From the NCBI GenBank assembly GCA_900547085.1, contig URFI01000039.1:1-13285 (forward strand): a stretch of DNA of 13,285 nucleotides, in the 5' to 3' direction. Within the stretch, counting starts at the first letter, position 1; each line of letters starts with the position of its first letter. A model generated the notes under the pieces. The model did no database searches, was not told where the DNA came from, and was given only the letters and a program-made list of their open reading frames with translations. Below, in pieces: positions 1 to 6,036 of the stretch. Position numbers and translations under genes: made by a program. This stretch comes from an uncultured Prevotella sp. (GTDB lineage: Bacteria; Bacteroidota; Bacteroidia; Bacteroidales; Bacteroidaceae).

Positions 1-1410
1 CACATGAAAGAGATTTCTGATCAGCTTCAAGAGTTGGGTATCACCATGGTGTGGTTTCCCCCAGCATACAAGGCTGCTGGCGGTAGCAACTCTGTTGGCT
101 ACGATCCTTATGACTTGTTTGACCTAGGAGAATTCGATCAGAAAGGAACTATTGCCACGAAATATGGTACCAAGGACGAATACATCGATGCTTGCAAGAC
201 CCTACAGAGCAAGGATGTCTCGGTGATGGTCGATGTGGTGCTCAATCATAAGGCCGGTGGTGATGAAACCGAACACTTTCATGTGGTGAAAGTAGATCCC
301 AACAACCGTCAAAAAAACATATCAGCCCCTTTCGAAATTGAAAGCTATACCAAGTTTACTTTCCCGGGTCGTGGCGACAAATATTCTAAATTTAAGTGGG
401 ATTTCACTTGCTTCTCCGGCGTAGATTATGCGGTAGGGCAGGACAAAGGCATCTTCCAAATCATCAACGACCATGGCGATGGGTGGGAAACTGTTGTTGG
501 TACGGAGAAAGGCAATTACGACTATTTGATGTACAACGATATTGAGCACCGAAATCCCTATGTTCGCAAGGAACTGAACGACTGGGCAAAATGGTATCAC
601 GACCAAGTGTTTTTCGATGGTGTGCGGCTGGATGCCGTGAAGCATCAATCGCCTGAATTCTATAAAGAGTGGCTGAATTTATTGCGCTCGAATACAGGAA
701 AGGATATTTTTGCCGTGGGTGAGTACTGGACACCAGGCTTGCTTCCGTTGATGCTCGATTATCTCGAAGCTACGGATGGATGCATGAGCCTGTTCGATGC
801 ATCGCTGCAGCAAAACTTCCATATTGCCTCCAACAGTGGCGGTGATTACGATTTGCGTTGCATCTTTGATGAAACCCTGTTGTCAGCCCGCCCCGACAAG
901 GCAGTTACTGTGGTCGACAATCACGACACCCAACCTCTACAGGCGTTGGAAGCACCGGTAGAAGCGTGGTTCAAGCCATTGGCTTATGCCCTCATTTTAT
1001 TGCGACAAGACGGTTATCCCTGCGTGTTTTATCCCGATTTGTTTGGCGTACATTATACGGATAAGGGGCAGGATGGCAACGATTATGAGATTTTCTTGGA
1101 TAAAGTTGATGGCATTGACGGTCTGTTGAAAGCCCGAAAAGAAAATGCTTATGGCACCCAGCGCGATTATTTTGAAGACGCCAACTGCCTTGGTTGGACA
1201 CGCGAGGGCGATGGATATAACCGGGGATGTGCCGTGGTGATGAGCAACAAGGACCAATACGAGAAACCCATGGAAGTAGGCAAGGCTTATGCTGGGCAGA
1301 AATTCTACGATTTGTTGGGCAGATTCGACCACAAGATTCAGATTGATGAGAATGGTTGGGGCAACTTTACCTGTCCGGCTGGAAATGTCTCGGTGTGGGT
1401 TCCAGAATAG
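1..1410 (+). CDS. Alpha-amylase, GH13 family (5' end outside window)
   Basis: Endo-acting alpha-1,4-glucan hydrolase that would cut starch, glycogen or maltodextrins. All GH13 core motifs are present (numbered from the Met at base 4): region I DVVLNH at 77-82, region II DGVRLDAVKH with nucleophile D210, region III AVGEYW with acid/base E240, and region IV VVDNHD with D308. The long region between motifs I and II (residues 83-200) and a short C-terminal beta domain (about 400-468) fit the bacterial liquefying type (GH13_5). The frame is open from base 1, and the first visible residues already lie in the first helix of the barrel (KEISDQLQELGITMVWFPPAY). Family members carry roughly 20-25 residues before this, including a QYFEWY-like strand, so the ATG at base 4 is probably internal. 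A signal peptide cannot be judged; related enzymes are often cytoplasmic. The stop is TAG at 1408-1410. Confidence 0.93.
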   Translation, partial: HMKEISDQLQELGITMVWFPPAYKAAGGSNSVGYDPYDLFDLGEFDQKGTIATKYGTKDEYIDACKTLQSKDVSVMVDVVLNHKAGGDETEHFHVVKVDPNNRQKNISAPFEIESYTKFTFPGRGDKYSKFKWDFTCFSGVDYAVGQDKGIFQIINDHGDGWETVVGTEKGNYDYLMYNDIEHRNPYVRKELNDWAKWYHDQVFFDGVRLDAVKHQSPEFYKEWLNLLRSNTGKDIFAVGEYWTPGLLPLMLDYLEATDGCMSLFDASLQQNFHIASNSGGDYDLRCIFDETLLSARPDKAVTVVDNHDTQPLQALEAPVEAWFKPLAYALILLRQDGYPCVFYPDLFGVHYTDKGQDGNDYEIFLDKVDGIDGLLKARKENAYGTQRDYFEDANCLGWTREGDGYNRGCAVVMSNKDQYEKPMEVGKAYAGQKFYDLLGRFDHKIQIDENGWGNFTCPAGNVSVWVPE

Positions 1411-1463
1411 TTTTTGCTGGTGGTTTATCAGCCATCTAACTTATAGAGTGCATCCATGATTAT

Positions 1464-1502
1464 GGGAAATGGGAAATTTTGGGGGTTTAATTCCCATTTT
1501 TC
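1464..1502. repeat. Inverted repeat in G/A then C/T tract
   Basis: AAATGGGAA at 1467-1475 is perfectly complementary to TTCCCATTT at 1491-1499, with a 15-nt loop and three more pairs, two of them G-T, at the base. GGGAAAT occurs twice on the left, and TTCCC/TTTTCCC copies follow to about 1511, so alternative pairings exist. It lies 54 bp past the amylase stop and may act as a transcript end structure, but there is no T-run immediately after it. Confidence 0.35.
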
Positions 1503-1576
1503 CTTTTCCCATTTTCATTTCCTGTTTCCGCTGATAGCGGCGGAACGTGATAATTCACACCCCACCAACTGCTGAT

Positions 1577-1708
1577 ATGGAAAATCTGATTGAGCAACTA
1601 AGAAATAATTTTACATGCCCTCGAAATACGAGCTTATTTGCAACCAACCGCAAGGTTGATGGCAAATACGCAAAATATGAGCGATTTTTACAACTACTTG
1701 AACAATAA
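1577..1708 (+). CDS. Very small ORF, 43 aa, possibly a gene remnant
   Basis: The ATG at 1577 opens a 43-codon frame ending in TAA at 1706-1708. The product begins MENLIEQLRNNFTCPRNTS and ends RFLQLLEQ. It is rich in polar and charged residues, has no signal peptide or membrane segment, and has one cysteine. The composition looks protein-like (amphipathic LIEQL and RFLQLLEQ segments). There is no consensus promoter or strong ribosome binding site upstream, and the gene would sit among repeats. I do not recognise a family. It could be a small standalone gene, the leftover N-terminus of a longer gene whose remainder was lost, or chance. Confidence 0.25.
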   Translation: MENLIEQLRNNFTCPRNTSLFATNRKVDGKYAKYERFLQLLEQ

Positions 1709-1767
1709 ATAGTTATAGGTTTTAGCGTGTTTTATTCGTCAAATTTGTTACTGGTTTCCCTCCAAAA

Positions 1768-1829
1768 GCATGCTTATTGAACGCCAATATGCATGCTATT
1801 GCGTTCCAATAGCATGCCAATAGCATGGC
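1768..1829. repeat. GCATGC-rich repeat cluster with perfect 11-bp hairpin
   Basis: GCATGC occurs at 1768-1773, 1791-1796 and 1812-1817, and a near copy GCATGG at 1823-1828. The last two lie in a direct repeat, AATAGCATGC then AATAGCATGG. GCATGCTATTG (1791-1801) pairs perfectly with CAATAGCATGC (1807-1817) around a 5-nt loop. An overlapping palindrome flanks it: GAACGC at 1779-1784 and GCGTTC at 1801-1806. From memory, arrays of AATAGCATGC-like units recur between genes in Prevotella; that is recollection, not a search. Confidence 0.6.
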
Positions 1830-1879
1830 TAAAACATACAAATAACACGATAAACTGCCTGTTTTGATGCTGTAAAGTA

Positions 1880-1913
1880 TGACTTTTTAGCTTGATAGAC
1901 CACTAAAAAGTCA
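1880..1913. repeat. Perfect 11-bp inverted repeat
   Basis: TGACTTTTTAG at 1880-1890 is the exact reverse complement of CTAAAAAGTCA at 1903-1913, with a 12-nt loop. It lies between the GCATGC cluster and the next inverted repeat. No T-run follows on either strand, so a standard terminator is unlikely. It may be part of one larger repeated element covering about 1760-1963. Confidence 0.5.
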
Positions 1914-1935
1914 CCATCAGCGGATAATTTTTTTC

Positions 1936-1963
1936 TATTTCAAAACTTGAAAATTTTGAAATA
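1936..1963. repeat. Perfect 10-bp AT-rich inverted repeat
   Basis: TATTTCAAAA (1936-1945) pairs exactly with TTTTGAAATA (1954-1963) over an 8-nt loop. Eight Ts at 1927-1934 precede it on the + strand. It lies about 100 bp beyond the GT2 stop in the direction of that gene's transcription, so it could help end the glycosyltransferase transcript, although the stem is weak. Confidence 0.4.
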
Positions 1964-2064
1964 AATCAACAAAACGAGTTCTTATGTAGTCAGATCAGCA
2001 TGGCGTTGAAACTACCAGTGGGCTGCCAATAGTCCAGTTACCGACATGCAGCTTCACCCCAATT

Positions 2065-2841
2065 TCACCGTTTGAAAACACTTCTAATCACAAACCAGCC
2101 GTGCATCGCGAGGGTTGGCAGATAGCCATAATGCGACGCCATGACGTGAAAACGCTCTTTGAGCGATGCTTGGTGGTTTTGATTGGTCATGCCGCCATCC
2201 AGATAATTTGCCACCACAGCCTGCACATTGCGCAATGGCAAGTGCCTACGGGCGGCCTCTTTCATGATTCGTATGCACCAATCAACATCGGCAGAATAGC
2301 GATACTTCGTCAGGTAAGGCGTAACCTTGGCAATGTCGGTGCGTGCATAAAAAGCCTGATGACACACCAACATGCCGTGTAAGAACGAACGCCAGGTGAG
2401 ATGGCGCGGTGGGATCAGGCGCCGGCGGCGCACAAATTCGCCCTTGTCATCAACGATATGGGTATCGCCATACAGCACGGCTGGCAAGACATCGTATGCG
2501 CCCACGCTACCAGCCACAAGTTCCAGCGTGTCGTTTGCCGGAAAGCTGTCACCGGCATTGAGAAACAACACATAGTCGCCCGTAGCCCTCTGCAAGCCTT
2601 TGTTCATAGCGTCGTACAAACCATGGTCAGGTTCTGACGACACCACCACCTCGTGTCCGGTTTCCATCTCGGCAGAAAGTGCGGCGTAACGCTTTGCCAT
2701 GCGCACCGTTTGATCCGTAGAAGCACCATCAACAATCAAGTGTTCTACCTCTTTATATCTCTGTTTCAGCACACTGTCAAGCGTTCGTTGCAATTCTTTT
2801 TCTGCCTGATAGGTGCATGTGATGACGCTGAATTTTATCAT
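2065..2841 (-). CDS. Glycosyltransferase family 2 (GT-A fold)
   Basis: Transfers a sugar from a nucleotide-sugar donor to a growing glycan, acting at the cytoplasmic face of the inner membrane. The 258-aa product has the GT-A layout: an N-terminal strand FSVITCTYQ (4-12), the nucleotide-binding segment LIVDGASTDQT (35-45), EPDHGLYDAMNKGL (70-83), and FLNAGDS (93-99) in the position of the metal-binding DxD motif. DVDWCIRI (185-192) supplies the usual catalytic acidic residue. The C-terminal tail (about 235-258) is short and has no clear membrane helix. This subtype resembles WcaA-like enzymes of capsule and LPS gene sets; donor and acceptor cannot be read from sequence. The gene is downstream of the GT4 gene, separated by 137 bp of repeats, and the two are probably transcribed together. 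The start is ATG at 2839-2841 without a strong ribosome binding site. Confidence 0.88.
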   Translation of the reverse strand: MIKFSVITCTYQAEKELQRTLDSVLKQRYKEVEHLIVDGASTDQTVRMAKRYAALSAEMETGHEVVVSSEPDHGLYDAMNKGLQRATGDYVLFLNAGDSFPANDTLELVAGSVGAYDVLPAVLYGDTHIVDDKGEFVRRRRLIPPRHLTWRSFLHGMLVCHQAFYARTDIAKVTPYLTKYRYSADVDWCIRIMKEAARRHLPLRNVQAVVANYLDGGMTNQNHQASLKERFHVMASHYGYLPTLAMHGWFVIRSVFKR

Positions 2842-2855
2842 ATCTCTTTTTGTTT

Positions 2856-2972
2856 GGGGAGTTAAGGGGAGTTACGAGGGAGTAATCGGGAGTTAACAGA
2901 CAATAGTTTTTCCGTGCACAAGGTCTAATTTCCGATAACTCCTATTAACTCCAACTAACTCCCAATAACTCC
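2856..2972. repeat. 10-bp-periodic GGGAGTTA / TAACTCC inverted array
   Basis: Left arm: four units of GGGAGTTA or close variants, with AGTTA/AGTAA starting at 2860, 2870, 2881 and 2891. Right arm: four TAACTCC units starting at 2936, 2946, 2956 and 2966, exactly 10 bp apart. The arms are reverse complements of each other apart from the 2-4 nt linkers, and about 38 bp lies between them, so the RNA from this intergenic region could fold into one long hairpin. It occupies nearly the whole gap between the GT4 stop and GT2 start. Confidence 0.8.
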
Positions 2973-2978
2973 AGCTCA

Positions 2979-4250
2979 TTACCTTCTGCCTTCCTCCATT
3001 GCCTCTTGGTAAACCTCCAAATAGCGTTTTGCCACATGCTGTTGTGCATAAGCAGTTTGCACTTTATGGATGCATCGCCTACTCAGTTCCGCACCATTGG
3101 TATCTTTGTCAAGTATCCATGCGATGCCTTCGGCCAGCGATGCGGCATCTTTGTAGCGAGCCACATAGCCGTTTTGCAAATGATCAATCATCTCGGGAAT
3201 GCCCCCCACGTCAAAACCAACACAGGGTACACCACATGACATGGCCTCCATGATGGTATTGGGAAGATTTTCTGAGAGCGAAGGCAGTACAAATACATCC
3301 ACTGCATTGTACACGTCCACTATTTTCTTCGTGTCATTGACATATCCAAGCGAATAAGTTGGCAAGCTAAAGGCACCTTCCAACTCTTCCGCATGACCGC
3401 CCAACATCACCAATCCCACACTGTTTTTCATTTCAGGATGAGCAGTGACAAGTTGTTTACAGGCCTCGATGAGGTACTGGATGCCCTTATTTTCGTTCGT
3501 AATGCGCTGCGATGCGAACAAAACAAGCTGTTTATCGGTAGGCAATCCCAACCGCCTGGCAGCCGCTACCTTATCGTTAGGAGCAAAGAGGTGGGTGTCA
3601 ATGGGGTTCGGAATGGTTGTCACCGCATGGTTTTGCAATAGTCCGCTTGCCTTTGCCTGTGCGGCAAGCCAGTTGCTACATGCCACAAAATGGATGTTGC
3701 CCGATGCATATACCTTTTGTTTTCGTTTCCATACCCTGTGCGAGAGGTCGTTTTGTGATCCATGATGGGGCAGATACATGCAGTTGCCACACTGCGTTTG
3801 AAAGTTCTGGCACGCCAGGGTAAGGTGACAAATACCCGTTGCCGGCCACATGTCATGCATAGTCCAAACCACTGGTTTGCCACTCTCAAGAATCTTTTGA
3901 ATGTTGCGCAGCGACAACATTCCTTGGTTGATCCACTCCAAATGAATGATGTCAGCTTCTTGAAATTCGGGCAACGATGTGATATCAGAGCCCACATTGG
4001 CCATGTCAACATGGAATAAATGACGTTTACAGAAATGCAAATGCCAAAATATACACCAGCGTTCCCATAGAAAATGCAACCTTTTCAGTGCTTGATGGGG
4101 CAACTGCGTAACGGTGAGATGGTCGGTTTCTTTATCCTTGACCAGCATCTTGGCCTTGACACCCGACTGGTTCAAGGCCTGCATCAATCGGTTGGAAGCC
4201 ACTGCGGCGCCACCCGTTTTCTCGCTGGTGTTCACAATAAGAACGCGCAT
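2979..4250 (-). CDS. Glycosyltransferase family 4 (GT-B fold), WcaC-like
   Basis: Retaining glycosyltransferase of 423 aa, expected to add a sugar during surface-polysaccharide synthesis in the cytoplasm. The N-terminal Rossmann domain begins MRVLIVNTSEKTGGAAVASN, with the glycine-rich acceptor loop at 12-18. WTMHDMWPATG (129-139) is typical of the WcaC-like subgroup. The C-terminal donor domain starts near 235 (QLVLFASQRI) and contains SLSENLPNTIMEAMSCGVP, whose E327 and E335 form the family EX7E motif, followed by FDVGGIPEMI (346-355). A cysteine set at C141, C147, C154 and C157 lies just after the WTMHD motif. The length is normal and both domains are complete. It appears to be the first gene of a two-gene unit with the GT2 gene. 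Start ATG at 4248-4250, with a probable promoter about 25-50 bp upstream. Confidence 0.88.
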   Translation of the reverse strand: MRVLIVNTSEKTGGAAVASNRLMQALNQSGVKAKMLVKDKETDHLTVTQLPHQALKRLHFLWERWCIFWHLHFCKRHLFHVDMANVGSDITSLPEFQEADIIHLEWINQGMLSLRNIQKILESGKPVVWTMHDMWPATGICHLTLACQNFQTQCGNCMYLPHHGSQNDLSHRVWKRKQKVYASGNIHFVACSNWLAAQAKASGLLQNHAVTTIPNPIDTHLFAPNDKVAAARRLGLPTDKQLVLFASQRITNENKGIQYLIEACKQLVTAHPEMKNSVGLVMLGGHAEELEGAFSLPTYSLGYVNDTKKIVDVYNAVDVFVLPSLSENLPNTIMEAMSCGVPCVGFDVGGIPEMIDHLQNGYVARYKDAASLAEGIAWILDKDTNGAELSRRCIHKVQTAYAQQHVAKRYLEVYQEAMEEGRR

Positions 4251-4272
4251 ATAGGTCGTTTTGATTCTGATG

Positions 4273-4303
4273 TAAAGGTACGCTAAATCGGAAACACCAA
4301 CAA
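4273..4303 (-). promoter_or_regulatory. Probable Bacteroidetes-type promoter for the GT4 gene
   Basis: Read on the minus strand, TTG (4303-4301), a 20-bp spacer, and TACCTTTA (4280-4273) match the TTTG / TAnnTTTG pattern except for the final base. It ends 22 bp before the GT4 ATG. A perfect 7-bp inverted repeat, GAAACAC (4291-4297) and GTGTTTC (4304-4310), encloses the -33 element and could be an operator. Confidence 0.5.
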
Positions 4304-4504
4304 GTGTTTCGCCTATTTTTAGCCTATTTCATCCTTGAACTTGCGCCATTCTGCCCATTTTCATCGTATGTGCGTGGCAAAAGGGATACCTGTTTGGTTA
4401 CAACGAAAGAGTAGAAGAAGCCTGATTTTGTATGTTGTGTGCGGACACAAAATATTGACATAGGTCAAGAAAGAGGCATTTTGAGCACTAAAATGGCTCA
4501 CTTA

Positions 4505-4536
4505 TTTGGAACGAGTGGCAAATCTGTCTACCTTTG
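4505..4536 (+). promoter_or_regulatory. Consensus Bacteroidetes promoter for the small RNA
   Basis: TTTG (4505-4508), exactly 20 bp, then TACCTTTG (4529-4536): a full match to the -33/-7 consensus used by the primary sigma factor of Bacteroidetes. Transcription is expected to start near 4541. No protein gene lies downstream on this strand. Confidence 0.85.
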
Positions 4537-4540
4537 CAAT

Positions 4541-4733
4541 ACCAAAAAGGTTAATAGATTGTTTAGGTTAGTAGTAATAGATTTAGGTTTTTAGTTATTA
4601 GGTTTAAGGTAAATTAAACAGATTGTTTAACAGGTAACAATGAAGGCCGTGAGGTTTTCATTTACTGAGAAAAGATTTTTAGTTAAACATACTATACGCT
4701 GCAGCTCGTTGAGAGTTGCAGCGTATTTTTTTT
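4541..4733 (+). ncRNA. Candidate standalone small RNA, about 190 nt
   Basis: The unit has its own consensus promoter, no convincing ORF, and a strong intrinsic terminator, and it lies between two minus-strand genes, so it cannot be the leader of a neighbour. Inside, AATGAAGGCC (4639-4648) and GGTTTTCATT (4653-4662) form a 10-bp stem, with two G-U pairs, closed by GUGA, a GNRA tetraloop. The 10-mer AGATTGTTTA occurs twice (4556-4565 and 4620-4629), and TTGTT/AACAA brackets the second copy. The 5' half is A/U/G-rich and nearly free of C. The start is inferred from the promoter; the end is the T-run. The class is not recognised with certainty: 6S RNA or the Bacteroidales-1 motif are candidates by size and lineage only. 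Read-through from the adaptor operon would be antisense to it. Confidence 0.72.
4694..4733 (+). terminator. Rho-independent terminator of the small RNA
   Basis: ATACGCTGCA (4694-4703) pairs perfectly with TGCAGCGTAT (4717-4726). Four more pairs (GCTC with GAGT, one G-U) extend the stem to 14 bp around a 5-nt loop (4708-4712). Eight Ts follow (4726-4733). Confidence 0.9.
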
Positions 4734-4839
4734 ACTTACGTTTTTTATGAAGCTTTTTGTAGCAGAATTCAACATCACTTACAGACGAATAATGCCGCAG
4801 GACCATGCGCATAAGACGGCAAAGCACGATTGCGTCATC

Positions 4840-5943
4840 TTAATCTTCCTTTACTTTCTTAGGGCCACGCACCTTTTCGTTCTTGTTCAAGCCGCTTTTT
4901 ATTTCGATGTTCAGACCGTCGCTCATGCCTGTTTCTACCTTTCGTCGCTCGTAAGTCTTGTTATCCTTATCTCCCTTGACGATATACACATAGGTTTGTT
5001 TTCCACTAAACTCGATGGCACTCTCGGGAACAGTCAACACGTTTTGCGCACTTGCCAGCACAATCTCGGCATTGGCACTGTACCCACTGCGTATCTTTTT
5101 GCCCTGGATGTTACGGATGGCGGCTTTAATCTCAAATTGGTTGGCGCCGTTTTGCTCAACAGCTTTGGGCGAAACATATTCGAGAGACGCCTGCAAGGTG
5201 TTGTCCTGCAAGGCTCCGATAGTAATCTTCATGGGCATGCCCACAGACAGTTGTCCCACTTCCGTCTCATCGATGTTGCCTCGGAAGATAAGGTCGCCCA
5301 TGTTGGCTACCGTGGCAATGGTGGTTCCGTCGTTGAAAGTGTTGCTCAAGATGACCGTGTTGCCCACTTTTACAGGTACATCAAGAATCAAACCGCTAAT
5401 GGTGGAGCGAATAAGTGTGCTGCTGGTGTTGGCATTATTCTTTGACACACCGTCGCGAACCACCTCTAAATTGTCTTGTGCAGCCTTCACTTCCTCTTGC
5501 GATTGTTGGTAGGCTTGCCGTATCTTGTCGTACTCATCGCCAGCTACTAATCCTTTGTCGTAGAGTTTCTTCTCACGGTCGTAGTTCACTTTCGCTTGCT
5601 TCACGTTGATTTGCGCCAAGCGAACGCGTGACTGTGCGTTCGATAATTGGTTCATATCCGGCACCACTTTTACCTTTGCGATAATCTCTCCAGCCTGCAC
5701 CATCTCGCCCGCTTCTTTCATAATCTCGGTGATGATACCCGAAATCTGCGGCTTCACGTTCACCTCGTTGCGAGGTTCAATCTTGCCAGTGATGACAGTT
5801 ACCTTCTTCAGGTTCGACATCTTGGGGGTAAACTCGTCGTAAACCTCGGGTTGAGGGCGTGACTTGAACCATAGGAAAACAAATGTTCCGATGAAGATGA
5901 GGGCGATAACGCCTGCAACGATAAATTTGATATTCTTTTTCAT
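4840..5943 (-). CDS. Periplasmic adaptor of an ABC efflux pump (MacA/HlyD family)
   Basis: Inner-membrane-anchored adaptor that would bridge the MacB-type permeases to an outer-membrane channel. In the 367-aa product, residues 6-26 form an N-terminal membrane anchor. 60-93 is the first half of the lipoyl-like domain (VKPQISGIITEIMKEAGEMV). 96-165 is an alpha-helical coiled-coil hairpin rich in Q, K and E. 177-213 is the second lipoyl half (IRSTISGLILDV), 215-295 the beta-barrel domain, and about 300-360 the membrane-proximal domain with TVPESAI at 304-310. The length and domain order are normal for RND/MacA-type adaptors. There is no lipobox. It is the last gene of the seven-gene run, 93 bp after the second permease, a wider gap than elsewhere in the unit. 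The order is unusual, since adaptors often come first. Stop TAA at 4842-4840. Confidence 0.9.
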   Translation of the reverse strand: MKKNIKFIVAGVIALIFIGTFVFLWFKSRPQPEVYDEFTPKMSNLKKVTVITGKIEPRNEVNVKPQISGIITEIMKEAGEMVQAGEIIAKVKVVPDMNQLSNAQSRVRLAQINVKQAKVNYDREKKLYDKGLVAGDEYDKIRQAYQQSQEEVKAAQDNLEVVRDGVSKNNANTSSTLIRSTISGLILDVPVKVGNTVILSNTFNDGTTIATVANMGDLIFRGNIDETEVGQLSVGMPMKITIGALQDNTLQASLEYVSPKAVEQNGANQFEIKAAIRNIQGKKIRSGYSANAEIVLASAQNVLTVPESAIEFSGKQTYVYIVKGDKDNKTYERRKVETGMSDGLNIEIKSGLNKNEKVRGPKKVKED

Positions 5944-6036
5944 AATGGTGTAATGTATGGTTCACAATGCGCAACTCGTTCTGCGGTCGGCAGTGTGTAT
6001 CATGAATAGGTTCTATGATTAGTTTTCTTATTTGGG

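Larger units (their letters stand above)
1411..2064. other. Convergent intergenic region with several hairpin repeats
   Basis: About 650 bp between the ends of the amylase (+) and GT2 (-) genes. It is AT-rich and contains no conserved long ORF. It holds a purine/pyrimidine inverted repeat (about 1464-1502), one 43-codon ORF (1577-1708), a GCATGC-rich repeat cluster (1768-1829) and two further perfect inverted repeats (1880-1913 and 1936-1963). None of the hairpins is followed by the T-run of a classical intrinsic terminator on either strand. Positions 1981-2064 show nothing I can identify. As the junction of two converging genes, it must stop transcription from both sides by some means. Confidence 0.6.
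4251..4839. other. Intergenic region holding a divergent promoter area and a small RNA gene
   Basis: About 590 bp between the GT4 start (-) and the end of the adaptor gene (-). It holds the likely GT4 promoter (4273-4303), a consensus + strand promoter (4505-4536), a small RNA candidate (about 4541-4733) and its terminator. Between 4310 and 4500 there are only small hairpins: TTGTGT/ACACAA at 4435-4450 with loop GCGG, and CATTTT/AAAATG near 4482-4500. I see no ORF with coding character. Positions 4734-4839 show no clear terminator for the seven-gene unit that ends at 4840. Confidence 0.6.

Noticed and set aside
1..6. ATG at base 4 as the true amylase start
   Set aside because: The first barrel strand and about 20 residues common to GH13_5 enzymes would be missing, and the frame is open to the window edge.
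1791..1817. Rho-independent terminator for the amylase
   Set aside because: The hairpin is perfect but lies about 380 bp past the stop and lacks a following T-run.
2856..2972. CRISPR array
   Set aside because: Repeat units are only 7-9 bp with 2-3 bp linkers and are arranged as two opposed arms; no spacers and no cas genes.
4640..4750. 36-codon + strand ORF (MKAVRFSF...) inside the small RNA
   Set aside because: It runs through the terminator hairpin and its T-run, and its ATG is buried in the GNRA-capped stem, so it would not be translated in full. Probably chance.
4747..5445. 232-codon + strand ORF opposite the adaptor gene
   Set aside because: It is antisense to a clear MacA-type protein, with no family motif or promoter.
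5944..6036. Small peptide gene (RiPP precursor) between permease 2 and adaptor
   Set aside because: The longest ATG-started minus-strand frame found there is 13 codons, with no double-glycine leader.
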